Origin: Megascapheus bottae
Lineage: Eukaryota > Chordata > Mammalia > Rodentia > Geomyidae
Direction: 5' to 3'
Assembly: GCA_024803745.1 (NCBI GenBank)
Contig: JANJXV010000043.1
Coordinates: 5,539,518-5,603,517 of the forward strand
Length of the DNA stretch: 64,000 nt
Position numbers and translations under genes: made by a program. The notes beneath the pieces are model-generated. The model made no database searches. It saw only the letters and a program-made list of their open reading frames with translations, and had not been told where the DNA came from. Positions 10,939 to 22,152 of this stretch are shown piece after piece. The first letter of the stretch is position 1. Every line of letters begins with the position of its first letter.

Positions 10939-11886
10939 ATGACAGCACAAAACCACACAAGGGAATCACCATTCCTCCTCCTGGGCCTCTCAGACGACCC
11001 ACAACTCCAGCCCCTGCTCTTTGGGATCTTCCTGTCCATGTACCTGATCACCGTGCTCAGAAATCTGCTCATCATCCTGGCAGTCACCTCTGACCCCCAA
11101 CTCCACACGCCCATGTACTTCTTCCTCTCCAACCTGTCCTTTGTAGACATCTGCTTCACCTCCACCACAGTCCCCAAGATGCTGGTGGACATCCAGACCC
11201 AGAGAAAAGACATCTCCTACCCAGAGTGCCTCACTCAAGCGTAATTCTGTCGGGTTTTTGTTGGAATGGATAATTTCCTATTGACCGTGATGGCTTATGA
11301 CTGCTTTGTGGCCATCTGTCACCCACTGAACTACCCACTTATCATGAACCCTCACTTCTGTGGCCTCCTGGTCCTCATGTGTTGGCTTCTCATTTTCTGC
11401 ATCTCACTAATCCATGTTGTACTGATGAGGAAATTAACCTTCTCTCCGAGATCCACCATCCCGCATTTCTTCTGTGAACTAACTCAGGTTCTCCAGGTGG
11501 CCAGCTCTGACACCTTCATCAATGACATTTCTATGTATGTGGCTATTGTGCTGTTCTTTGTGTTTCCTGCCTTAGGAATCTTCTTCTCTTACCATCAGAT
11601 CCTATCCTCTTTAATGAAGATGTCCAACACGACTAGCAAGCACAAAGCCTTCTCCACCTGTGGCTCTCACCTCTGTGTGGTCTCCTTGTTCTATGGGACA
11701 GGACTTGGGGTGTACCTCAGCTCTGCGGTGTCCTCCTCTGCCCATAAAAACAAGGTGGCCTCGGTGATGTACACAGTGGTCACTCCCATGCTGAATCCCT
11801 TCATCTACAGCCTGAGGAACCAGGACGTGATGGGGGCCCTGGAGAGACTGCCAGGCAGAGTGATCTCCTGTCTTGATGGATTGTGA
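10939..11886 (+). pseudogene. Olfactory receptor pseudogene 1, family-7-like, one in-frame stop
   Basis: A seven-transmembrane odorant receptor of the rhodopsin class; such receptors act at the ciliary membrane of olfactory neurons through G-olf. From ATG 10939 the frame runs 316 codons to TGA 11886, interrupted only by TAA at 11242-11244, just after CLTQ at the start of TM3. Visible motifs are an N-terminal NHT glycosylation site, [31 protein letters not shown] (TM2), [15 protein letters not shown] (end of TM3), [10 protein letters not shown] (TM6) and [12 protein letters not shown] (TM7). Besides the stop, the G of the TM1 GN motif is R (LRNLLI) and the DR(Y/F) Arg is Cys, both at normally conserved sites. 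Family 7 is inferred from the LSDDPELQP and [16 protein letters not shown] style. Single coding exon, as expected for ORs. Confidence 0.93.
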
Positions 11887-12405
11887 AGCACAGAACAAAG
11901 TAACCCATTGGAAGTGGGAAGACAAATTTGTTGAATATCAGATCAGTGATACTTTTCCTCCATTATAGGATTCAGTATATATGTATGTATAGACTCTTCC
12001 ATCTACAAAAGACATATTTATTCACGTGTACCACCAAAGTCCCTATGGCTTGGTCTGTCAATTTTTGGACATCTGTCTTACAAGGAAATTTACTTGCTAT
12101 CCATCAGAAGAACAACTTCTGTTTTCAGTGTGGATTTTTCTTAATATTCCCATTTGGGTTGCTGTGGCACAATTTTCGTGGGCATTTCCAATTGAACATA
12201 GAAAGCACTTATCACAATCCAAGTTTACACAGTATCCCTGTAAGTTATCCTCTTCTATATTAATTATTCCTCCTTAAACACAAAACTACTTCTTCTTCTC
12301 CTCCTTCTCATCCTCCTCCTCTTCCGCCTCCTCCTCGAAGAATCCAAATAAAATCCCAACACTTTCAGAACAGCAGTTATGGCCTTACATGTGACATTTT
12401 GTTTT
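11887..12405. other. Downstream of OR pseudogene 1; no gene recognised
   Basis: AT-rich 3' flank. It contains a TTC/TCC-rich polypyrimidine stretch at 12288-12340. No other feature seen. Confidence 0.6.
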
Positions 12406-13517
12406 AAGATTGAGGGCAAAGCTCAAAAAATTGAATCACTCCAAAACTAATCTCCAAAGTAACAAACATCCCATTAAAAAATGGGCCAAAGACTTAAAAA
12501 GAGTCTTCTCTGAACAAGAAACAAAAATGGCCTATAGACACATGAAGAAATGCTCAACATCTCTGGTCATAAAAGAAATGCAAATCAAAACAACTCTAAG
12601 ATTCCACCTCACTCCAGTTAGAATGACCAGGATCCGAAAAACGAATAACAACAGATGCTGGAGAAGATGTGGCCAGGAGGGATCACTACTACACTGTTGG
12701 TGGGAGTGCAAACTCGTTCAGACACTATGGAAAACAGTATGGCAATGCCTCAATAGGCTAAACATAGAGCTCCCCTATGACCCAGCAATTCCACTACTTG
12801 GCATTTACCCAACCGTCCAGAAAATAGGGCATACTAAATCCACTAACACAACAATGTTCATTGCAGCATTATTCACCATAGCATAAATATGGAACCAACC
12901 TAGATGTCCCTCAGTTGATGAGTGGATCAACAAGTTGTGGTATTTGTACACAGTAGAATTCTATGCTGCTGTCAGAAAAAAACAACATCTCCGCAGTTGT
13001 TAGGAAATGGAAAGTCTTAGAAAAAATCATATTAAGTGAAGTAAGCCAGACTCAAAGGAACTTAGGCTCAATGGTTTCCCTCATTTGTCATAATCAGTAG
13101 AAACCTTAGGCTCTACTAGCAGAGATCTGCAATAGAGCAAAACCTTGATACATAAGGCCATATAGTATGAAGGTAATTGAAAAGACCTCCAGGATATTGA
13201 TACAAAAGCCATATAACGAAGGATTGTTGTCCTTAATGTACTATGTTATCTCATCTCTTTTGCTGTCCCTTCGATATCTCATATTGTTACAGTATATCAC
13301 TTTGCTATCTGATACACTGGATTTGTTTGTATTTGGTTATTTGAAATTGGATAGGGAAGGGGGGAAAACCAAGACGGGGGGGTGGATGGGTGGGTAATGG
13401 GGACCAAGACATGTGAAAGGGTATCAATATGTGAATTAATGCACATTCTATCTGGCAAATATCATGTTACCCTTTTATTAATTACAATAAAAATTATAAA
13501 AAAAAGATTGAGGGCAA
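12406..13517 (+). mobile_element. LINE-1, 5'-truncated, with perfect 14-bp target-site duplication
   Basis: Target duplication aagattgagggcaa at 12406-12419 and 13504-13517. The insert holds the ORF2 C-terminus (12410-12886 open, then a stop and shift at about 12884) and the 3'UTR with an A tail at 13488-13503. The Cys-rich motif is [18 protein letters not shown], with all ligands kept. The ORF2 end reads TAA instead of an Ala/Lys codon in 'accatagcataaatatgg', and later frames are shifted. Confidence 0.95.
12420..13100 (+). pseudogene. L1 ORF2 C-terminal fragment, broken
   Basis: Homologous to residues after the reverse transcriptase. A premature TAA at 12884-12886 and an extra A in the run at 12977-12983 break the frame before the natural stop near 13098. 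Confidence 0.85.
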
Positions 13518-13789
13518 TTCTTTTTTTCTTTACTAATTTCTCTTTCCCACTCAGATATGAATGTGTTTCCATGAAAGTTATACTAAGTGACATCCTCAGA
13601 CAACACTATGAGTCTGAGGATGCCTGGTTCTTCTCATACTCACCAGAATTGTAGATTTTCTTCCCTATTGACATAATACAGAATCACAGTGTTTTATTGA
13701 TTTGCTTGTCCTATGTAGTGAAAAGGTTGAATATTTATCTGTGGATTTCTTTATGGCCATTTTTACCTCTCTTAAAGATTGTCTTGGCT
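13518..13789. other. Unique sequence, nothing recognised
   Basis: A small ORF ending at 13654 begins inside the L1 tail and is not supported as a gene. Confidence 0.5.
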
Positions 13790-13975
13790 GGGATCAGTGG
13801 TTCACATCTATAATCCTAGCTACTCAGGAGCTTGAAATTTGAGGATCACAATGGAAAGCCAGGTAGAAATCCAGAAATCGTGCTGTGACACAATGGGTAG
13901 AGCAGTAGCCTTGAGCTGAACCGCTCAAGAACAGCAACCAGGCCCAGAGATCAAGCCCCATTTCCAAACCAAAAA
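13790..13975 (+). repeat. SINE
   Basis: 'ctataatcctagctactcag' head, body 'gacacaatgggtagagcag', A-rich end. Confidence 0.8.
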
Positions 13976-13984
13976 AATACATGA

Positions 13985-14215
13985 CTAAATAAATAAATCA
14001 ACATTATTTTATCCATCTTTTTCCTCATTGTGAGGTCAACTTACTTGTGGACACTTAATATTAAGTGCTGAGTATCTGAGAGGCTTTCCTTCTATCTCCT
14101 GGGACTGGGGCTCTTTATAAGTGAATACCCCACACACTTCTCTCATTCTCATCAGCCTTTCCTGTGCTCTGAATAAAGATTTGATTTATGAAATCCCTTT
14201 TGTCGTTTTTTCCTC
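13985..14215 (+). repeat. Possible degenerate LTR with TATA-like and AATAAA signals
   Basis: 'ctctttataagtgaatac' (about 14111) followed 60 bases later by 'tctgaataaagatttg' (about 14168) has the spacing of an LTR core promoter and polyA signal. No clear TG...CA ends or target duplication were found, so this is a weak call; it may be chance. Confidence 0.3.
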
Positions 14216-14409
14216 ATATTTAATGAAATACTACAGAACTTTCCAGAAAGTACTACTCTTGGCTATATCTACAGTTACATTCTATGTGGTTTCCTGTTGT
14301 AATTTCAGCTTCAGGTCTAACTGGCTGAGATGTGAGGATGGCGCCTCCAAGCTAGGTTGGGCAGGAAAGTCTGTGACACTCTTATCTCTACCCATAAACT
14401 GCTGGAAGT

Positions 14410-14596
14410 AAACTGGGCAACGTGTGCTTACACCTGAATCCTAGCTACTTGGGAGCCAGACATCTGATGATCACAGATCAAACCCAGCCTGGACATGAAA
14501 ATCCATCAGAATCTTACCTCAAATTAACCACCAGAAAACTGAAAGTGGTGCTGTGGCTCAAACAGATAGCACCCAGGCCTAGAGTTCAATGCCCAC
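14410..14596 (+). repeat. SINE
   Basis: 'cctgaatcctagctacttgg' head and 'ggcctagagttcaatgccc' end; the GAGACA tract forms its tail. Confidence 0.78.
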
Positions 14597-14776
14597 AACA
14601 GAGAGAGAGAGAGAGAGACAGAGAGACAGAGAAAGAGAGAGAGTGAGAGAGAGAGAGACAGAGACAGAGAGAGACAGAGAGAGACAGAGAGACAGAGAGA
14701 CAGAGACAGAGAGACCGAGACAAACAGAGACAGAGAGAGACAGAGAGACAGAGACAGAGAGACAGAGACAGACAGG
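14597..14776 (+). repeat. (GAGACA)n / GA-rich microsatellite
   Basis: About 180 bp of GAGACA, GAGA and CAGAGA permutations; purine on the plus strand throughout except C. Confidence 0.95.
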
Positions 14777-15008
14777 TGATCGCTCTCTAGTAAGGAAACA
14801 GCAAACAATGTACTGAATGGAGAAACCTGGACGGTTCTAAGATCTAGATTACAGTGGAGCCTGCATTCGCCCTGTCACTCAGCACTGTGTCCCAGCCAGA
14901 GCAATCCATCGAGAGAAAGAAAAAGGTGCATCCAAATTGATAAAACAAATCCCAGAATGTCACTATGTATACAAGATGTGACCTCTACTAAAGCAACTCC
15001 AAAAATCA

Positions 15009-15222
15009 ATTCTGGTGAAGTGGCTCAAGCCTGAACCCGCAGCTATTCCACAGGCTGAGATCTGAGGATGGAAGCTCACAGTAGTCCTGAGCAGGAAGTC
15101 CTCCAGGACCTTATTTCCACTTAAATAAGAATAAGACAGAAGTGGAGTTGTGGCACAAGTGATAGAGCACCAACCTTGAGTACAAAAGGTTAGGAAGAAC
15201 CCAGAAGTCCAGTCCTAGAAGC
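15009..15222 (+). repeat. SINE
   Basis: Counterpart of 6665-6880, with a CA tail at 15223-15263. Confidence 0.8.
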
Positions 15223-15265
<43 letters not shown>

Positions 15266-15333
15266 TCCATTTTTCAATAGGATCAGGACGTGATCATATA
15301 TTCCTGCTTTTATTTAGGGGGTTTCATTTCTTT

Positions 15334-15336
<3 letters not shown>

Positions 15337-15389
<53 letters not shown>

Positions 15390-15438
15390 TGTGTGTCTGT
15401 GTGTCTGTGTGTCTGTGTGTCTTTGTCTGTGTCTGTGT
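15337..15438 (+). repeat. (TG)n microsatellite
   Basis: Long TG tract with TGTC interruptions. In copy B the same position holds only a short TG run (7005-7032), so it has expanded here or contracted there. Confidence 0.95.
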
Positions 15439-15657
15439 TGCTCTTGGTGCTTGAACTCAGAACCTGGGCATTGTCCATGACTCTTTTTGCTCAAGGATTC
15501 TGCTCTTCTGCTTGAGCCACAGCTCCATTCTGCCTTTTTAGTGGTCACTGAAGAGAAGACTCTACAGACTTTTCTGCCCCACTGGCTTCTAACTCTAAAT
15601 CCTCACATCTCAGCCTCCTAAGTATTTCAAATTACAGGCCTGAGCCAGCAGCACCTA
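15439..15657 (-). repeat. SINE
   Basis: Counterpart of 7033-7253. Confidence 0.8.
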
Positions 15658-15704
15658 GCTGAGATTGTTTTCTTTTTCCTTTTTCTCTTTCTTTAGTTTT
15701 TTTT

Positions 15705-15930
15705 TCGTTCATTCTTGGACTTGAACTCTGAGTGTGGGTGCTGTCCCTGAGATCTTCAGCTCACCACTACCACCCTACTCCTTGATGCATACACCCAATC
15801 TGGGTTTCTTGTGGTTAACTGGAGATAAGAGTCTCACAGGCTTTAGTGCCTTGGCTGGTTTTGAACCAGAATCCTCAGATCTTACCCTCCTGAGTAGCTA
15901 GAATGACAGGAGTAAGCCACCATGCCCGGT
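15705..15930 (-). repeat. SINE
   Basis: Counterpart of 7300-7515, better preserved at its end ('gccaccatgcccggtgg'). Confidence 0.8.
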
Positions 15931-17302
15931 GGTGTTTTCTAAGCTGACTTCATAGAAATCCAGCAATTGGGCCAAGGGGAGCAGTAACAGAAGGTAAGGA
16001 AGTTGGGGCTGATATGAGAGAAATGAAGATCAGAAAATACAAATATCCTGTTAACCAGGGTGGATACATTCATTAAATAATAATAATTAAATGATCATGC
16101 ATTTATTTAACCCACTGAACAGGGCACTGAGCTATTCTCATAATATTCTGAGTGGATATTAAGGATAACATATATGAGGTAACAAATATAATTTTATAGG
16201 TTGCTGAGTGTCTCAGTGTGCTGCTGTCCAAATAAAACGTGGGATTTTTATCTATAATTTCAAAGCATAAGAAACTTTAAAGAAAAAAATTTAAAAATTT
16301 TTTCCTATAGAGATCAAGTGATCTATTACATGTCCAAAGATTCTTCAAGGTAGAAGCTAAATAGACATGGCTCCAGAGATTTAGCCCCTGTTGAAATAAA
16401 TAGATCCTTTAAGGATTCCTTTATTTAATCAAAACAAAAGGAAAAAAACAAAAATAATATCTTCCCTATGGAATAAATTAATTCCTCTCACCCTGTAACA
16501 GCCCACAATAATGCAAGAAATTAACCTAAAAATTTATCCATAATGTCATCTTCACTTTAACTCATGGGAACAAAATGGTTTGGAGACAGGAAAGACATTT
16601 CATTTCATAAAGACAGTTATTTCATGAAAGGCAATTCATTTCATGAGGACATCTTAGTACATTCATCGATTGAGTTGCAAGAAACTGCACAAGCTTCTGA
16701 ATCCCTTCTTTGAATCCAGTCTCCATGAAAACCCCAGTCGACTAACTTCTAAGGAGGAGTTGAGGGGATAAGAAAGCTTCAGTGATAACCAAAATACAGA
16801 ACCATGGTAGCCTGGTAAACACAGGGGAAATGTAAATTTATGACCAGCGAGGGAAAACAAGACAAGAAGAAAATGGGGTGTGTAGCAGGCAATCCTCTGG
16901 AATAGTGAGGATGGGAAGGGCCAGAAGGAACTCACATGTGCAGGTGAGGTCCCAGAACTCTAAGGCACTTGGAGTTCAGGCTTTGTGAACTCTGATTTCC
17001 TTCACTTCTGTCACTTGCTGCAACCTAGAGTGCCTTTCTCATGAAGTTCCTTTCTGGAAGGTCTCTTGATTTTCTTCACTCTTTCCCAATAATCAGCATT
17101 ATCTGTCACCTTTGCTACATCAATTATGTATTTATTAATCCCCCGCTTAAGCTGCATTGTGCACCAAGTATTATCTTTTGGGTTCCAGGTCAGGGACTTG
17201 TGTGTCTGTGTGTCTGTGTGTCTGTGCATCTCTGTGTCTATGTGTGTCTATATCTGGGTGTGTGTCTGTGTCTGTCTGTCTGTGTGTATATGTGTGTCTC
17301 TA

Positions 17303-17520
17303 GGCCTGGCCCTTCAACTCTAACACTGGCACTCTTCCTCAGCTCCTTTTGCTCTAGGCTACCACTCTACTATTTGAGCTGTAGCTCCATGTCCAGCTTC
17401 TTCTGTCATTTTTTGGAAATAAGGCTCTCAGGGCTTTCCTGCCCAGGCTGGCTTTGAACCTCCATTGTCAGACCTCAGACTCCTGAGCAATGATGGTTAC
17501 ATGGATGAACCACCAGTGCT
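17303..17520 (-). repeat. SINE
   Basis: Counterpart of 8886-9112, preceded by a degenerate TG tract at 17198-17300. Confidence 0.75.
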
Positions 17521-17662
17521 GGCATATTTGACCAAAAATGTATGGTATGTTTCCCAGTAGTGTCCATAACAAAATATAGCCAACAACAAATTATTAGTAA
17601 GGAAGAATTCCCCTTCGTGGGTGTGTGTGTCTGTGTCTGTGTCTGTGTATGTCTGTATGTAC

Positions 17663-17860
17663 ATGCGCCAGTCATAGTACTTGAAATGTGCACCTGGGCA
17701 CTGCCCCTGAGCTACTGAGCCATAACAAGTGAACTGCAGCTCACGTGTGGCTTTTTGGTGATTAATTAGGAATGAGAATCTCATGGACTTCCCTGCCTGA
17801 AGCTTCAATTGCAGCCTCGTAGTAGCTAGAATGCAAGCTGTGAGCCACTGGCACCCAACG
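17663..17860 (-). repeat. SINE, diverged
   Basis: Counterpart of 9321-9530. Confidence 0.68.
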
Positions 17861-18150
17861 TTCCTCACTTAGTTTTGCACATGCACACTGGCTTCAGTGT
17901 GCACAGAATGGTTTTCTATGTATTCCAACTGTAAAAGGGGGCGTTGCTGTGGTATTTCTACACAGGCATATATTGTGTTTTGATCACAATAAATCCCTCT
18001 GTAGCTCTTTCTTTGGCCCATAGTTCCTGCTCCTGATTTCAACAGGGTTTAGTGGATTTTATCTTCATCTTCACACATATTCTGTATTTCTCAATCCCAC
18101 CATTCCCTCCTCTCCCTCAGGCTTCTCCCCCATAAACATTTACATTCATG

Positions 18151-18555
18151 GTAGATAAATAATAGGTATAGAGATAATAGATAATACAAAGGGAGATGCT
18201 AACAAAGATGCAGTTACCTAGGTAGATAATCGATCAACAGACAGATAGACACACAGATAATAGATGGTCTATTACATACATACATACATCAGGAGGTAAT
18301 AGAAAAAGGTAGATAGATATATAACTAATTGAGAGACAGGCAGGTATGCACAAAGGTAGATAGATAATAGATACACACAGGAATACAGACATACATAGAC
18401 AACAGTAGACACTTATATTGATATTGAGATCGCAGACAGTAGCCTGGTATGTATATGATAGGTAGACACATATATACATAAATAATAAACATGCGGAGGG
18501 TTGAAATGTAGGTAAGAAGATAGGTAGCTGAGTAGAAAACACATATATATATATG
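18151..18555 (+). repeat. Degenerate tetranucleotide (ATAG/ATAC)-rich tract
   Basis: Many scattered AGATA, ACATA and TAGATA words without a pure array. It occupies the place of the ATAG microsatellite of copy B and looks like an older decayed version. Confidence 0.7.
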
Positions 18556-18559
18556 GATA

Positions 18560-18790
18560 TTTAACTGTGAAGATGAGAACGCACGTACCTTTTGTCTTTG
18601 TGAACCTGGGTTATTTTGCTTCAGATGACATGATCTACACTTCCAGTCATTTTCCTCCACAGGATGGAATCCATTCTTCCTAAAGATTGAAGAATATTCC
18701 ATTATGTGTCCATCTCTGTTCTCCATTCATCCACGGAAGGACAGCAGGGCTGATTTCATTGCTTGTCTCAACCTAGAAGGCCTGTGCCTT
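18560..18790 (-). mobile_element. Old LINE-1 ORF2 3' fragment
   Basis: Plus-strand words such as 'tttgtgaacctgggttattt' and 'gaatattccattatgtgtcc' match the antisense of the L1 ORF2 end. Strongly diverged, with no open frame. Confidence 0.55.
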
Positions 18791-18825
18791 CCTTTCCTAC
18801 TCCTACTTATAAGAATCCATCTTCC

Positions 18826-19838
18826 TTGGCGCCGGGACAATAGGGATGCTGCCTAGCTCTCTCTCACAAAAAGAGAAAACCAAGGAGTCCCACGAACCAA
18901 TTATCTTAAGAAATCCACAACAATAAACTCAAAAAGCAACAGAGAAGAACTCAAACCGGAAAAGAAATCCAGATAAAGCCCACATCCAACTTCCTCAAAG
19001 AATTCAGAATATGAGGACCCCTCCCCCACCTCTCCCCACTGCCTCCAAGCCAAGCAAATTGGCAGCAGAGGCCGCCGTGCCAGCCAGCCCAAACACTGCA
19101 GAAACCAGCACAGGACCGGGACAGTGAGCTGCTGAAGCAGCAGAAACCAGACGCAGAACCAGAACAGCAAGCAGCGGAAACTAGACGTGGACCACAGGCT
19201 ATGGAGGAGACCTGAGGGGAGTAAAAGACTCCCCAACACCTTGGAACATCCGCAGACGGAACGCAGAGGCATGAGTAACACAACTGGTCCCCGAACACAT
19301 CTGGAAAACAGAGCTCGTGCCAAGCAATAGAACTTAACTCAGCCCCCTCCACACCACCCGAGAAAGACTGGCAGGAGCAGGGGGCAAGGAATTTAGTATA
19401 CTGTCCCTTCCCTCAACAGCCCCCTCCCTCAGGCCATTGACTGGAAATTGACAGGCAGGCTACATAAGACCCAGCACCAAGAGAGGCGGAGCTGTCCCAA
19501 CTCCTACCCGCCTAATGAGCTCAACTCCCAGCCCTCTGACTGGAGACTGACAGGCAGGCAGACCCTAAGACTCAGCACCTCATCAGAGGAGGTGGAGCTG
19601 TCCCAGCTCCCACTCTCCCACCAGGCTCCTCTCCCAGGCCACTGGATCTGGAGAGTAGAGGGCACTGGGACCCTGCCTTACAACAGCGGGTAGGGTGTGC
19701 AAGGAAAATAGGAACCAGCATCAGTCCCCCTTCAGTTCTTGAGCGGTGCATCCTTCAGCTGGGGATCCTGAGCAAGACAGCACCGAGGGGCCCCCCACAG
19801 TCACAGACTCTCAGACAAAGCAGTGGAAACACAGCAGG
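18826..19838 (+). promoter_or_regulatory. L1 5'UTR (copy D)
   Basis: Sense-strand equivalent of 3538 down to about 2450 in copy A, GC-rich from 19010. Potential internal promoter by homology only. Confidence 0.7.
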
Positions 19839-21362
19839 GAGAAAGCAAATTATCAAAATCAAAGCAGAATTAAATAATCTGGTATCCAGAAAAAACTATA
19901 GAAAGAATCAACAAAACAAGGAGTTGGTTATATGAAAGAATTAACAAAAATGACAAACAGCTAGAAAATCTTACCGAATAAAGTAGAGAGCTTACCAAAA
20001 TAAACAAAATCGCAAAGGAAAATGGTAATATCATGACAGAAATTACCAAGATCCAGAATATCATGAGGGAATACGTCTCAATCCTTTATGCCAACAAATT
20101 TGAAAATCTAAAAGAAATGGATGAATTCCTAGCCAATATTAACATACCCACACTGAACCAAGAAGAACTAAGCCAACTCAACAGGCCTATTTCTAGCTAT
20201 GAAATAGAACTTACACCTAAGAAAAGCCCAGGGCCACATAGATTCACAGCTGAATTCTATAAGGTCTTCAAAGCAGAGCTCACACCACTACTCCTCAATC
20301 TCTTCAACGAAATTGTAAATGAAGGTTCTTTACCAAACTCATTCTATGAAGCCAGTATAACCCTCATCCCCAAACGAGACAGAGATTCATCAAAGAAATA
20401 GAACTATAGACCTATTTCCTTGATGAACATCGATGCAAAACTTCTCAACCAAATACTGGCCAACCATCTACAACTCATCAAAAAAATTATACACATGATC
20501 AAACAGGATTCATCACAGGGAGGCAAAGCTGGTCCACCATACGCAATTCAATTAATATAATTCAACACATCAACAGGAGCAAGGACAAAAATCACATGAT
20601 TGTCTCAATAGATGCGGAAAAGGCATTTGACAAGATCCAACACCCCTTTATGTTAAAAGCTTTGGAGAAACTAGGACTCGATGGAACATTCCTCAATATA
20701 AGCTGTGTATGAGAAACCCACTGCTAGTATTACACTTAGTGGTGAAAATCTAAAGCCATTCCCTCTCAAATCAGGAACGAGACAAGGATACCAACTCTCT
20801 CCACTAATCTTTAACATAGTAATAGAATTCCTAGCCAGTGAATTAAGGCAAGAAGCAAGCAAAAAGGGGATCCAAGTAGGGAAAGAGGAAGTAAAACAAT
20901 CTCTCTTTGCAGATGACATGATTTTGTATTTAAAGAATCCTATAGACTCTACTCCCAAGCTCCTTGAGCTGATTCAAAACTTTGGAAGTGTACCAGGCTA
21001 TAAAATTAACCCTCAAAAATCAACTGCCTTCCTTTACGCCAACAGTGAGAGGAACGAGGCAATAATCAGGAAAGCAACCCCTTTCACAATAGCCTCAAAG
21101 AAAATAAAGTACCTAGGAATTAGCTTAACTAAGAATGTAAAGGATCTTTTTGATGAAAACTTTAAAACCCTAAAAAAGGAAATTAAAGCAGAAATAAGGA
21201 AATGGGAAAACCTCAAATGCTCCTGGATTGGAGAAATCAAGGTTGTGAAACTGACAATCTTGCCAAGGGCTATCTACATATTCAACGCAATACCCATCAA
21301 TATCCCAATGGCATTCTTTAAAGAAATAGAAGAGGCAATTCAAAATTTCATATGGAATAAAA
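19839..21362 (+). pseudogene. L1 ORF2 reverse-transcriptase region, broken (copy D)
   Basis: Open pieces are 20033-20401 and 20705-21448 (the last 80 bases run past the L1 homology). The RT catalytic [11 protein letters not shown] is present near 20910-20940. Stops and shifts occur at 19979, 20399-20401 and around 20480-20700. There is no start codon for the domain. Relic. Confidence 0.87.
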
Positions 21363-21656
21363 TCTTCAATAACATTTCTCCCCTTCTGTCTTCATTCTTC
21401 TACCATCCTCTGTCCTACCCTCTAGGTTTCCATTACCCCATTATCTGATACTCAGAAACATAATGATAAATTCTTCATTTTGTAGAAATATATAGGGGGC
21501 TTTCTTAAGACATATGTCACTGTCCTTCTACTACAATATGAATATGTGCTCTCAAGTTTGACCTTAATATGGGGGAGAAGTCAAAGCTTTGTGTTGTATG
21601 ATTTCTCACAGTGAAATGGAAAGAAGCAGATGGGTCATTAAAAAGTTAGGAACGAG
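21363..21656. other. Unique sequence, nothing recognised
   Basis: AT-rich spacer between the truncated L1 and the palindrome. Confidence 0.5.
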
Positions 21657-21770
21657 GAGAGAGTGAAGGCACGAGTAGGGGAAGGTGACATTTTTGGAGA
21701 AGTGATATTGATGGAGATATATTATATTCAAACACTGCTTTGGTAACTGTCAAATCCTTAGTACAACTAC

Positions 21771-21771
21771 T

Positions 21772-21808
<37 letters not shown>
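21771..21808 (+). repeat. (ATA)n microsatellite
   Basis: About 12 trinucleotide units inside the left palindrome arm; the right arm has only about 3 (23900-23910). Confidence 0.95.
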
Positions 21809-22152
21809 GGGATAAAAGAACTCGTCAGTGTTGGAAGATGGCGGCGGTTCAGTGTGAGTCTTTCTGTGCTCTCCTCTAGAATCATAGGGGAAAGTTCATA
21901 CCCAAAGATCATCATTAAGTACGCTTTAGCACCACAGCGATCTCAGGCAGAGTGGAAAAAGGCAGAAAACTGAAGCAAGAAGACAGTGGGGAGCACTGCC
22001 AGCTGCTCAGAGCCAACACGGAGAGAAAGCCTTTCTCCTTAACCTGAGCACACAGCTCTTCTTGGCAGCACAGACCAGTGCCAGACAGAGCCTTCGCAAG
22101 CCCAGAGCCATCACCCAGCCGTGTCGCAGAACTACCAGCTTCATGGAACCAG

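Larger units (their letters stand above)
14955..18150 (+). repeat. Segmental repeat unit, copy C (direct repeat of 6623-9830)
   Basis: It starts at 'aagatgtgacctctactaaa', equivalent to 'cgatgtgacctgcactaaa' at 6623, and follows copy B SINE for SINE to the CATAAACATTTA(C/T)ATTCATG stretch preceding the tetranucleotide tract. The central unique core (16000-17040) again has no recognisable gene; the ORF at 16663-16935 is a diverged version of ORFs in copies A' and B. Confidence 0.9.
18826..21362 (+). mobile_element. LINE-1 copy D: 5'UTR fused to mid-ORF2, 3' truncated
   Basis: The 5' start motif 'ggcgccgggacaatagg' (18828) begins about 1 kb of 5'UTR. At about 19838 the sequence jumps to the ORF2 region upstream of the reverse transcriptase ('gaaagcaaattatcaaaatc'), skipping the end of the 5'UTR, all of ORF1 and the endonuclease. 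It ends abruptly at about 21362 after [24 protein letters not shown] sequence, without a 3'UTR or A tail. Confidence 0.9.

Noticed and set aside
13382..13654. 90-codon ORF spanning the L1 tail and downstream DNA
   Set aside because: It begins inside L1 3'UTR and crosses the target-site duplication, so it is fortuitous.
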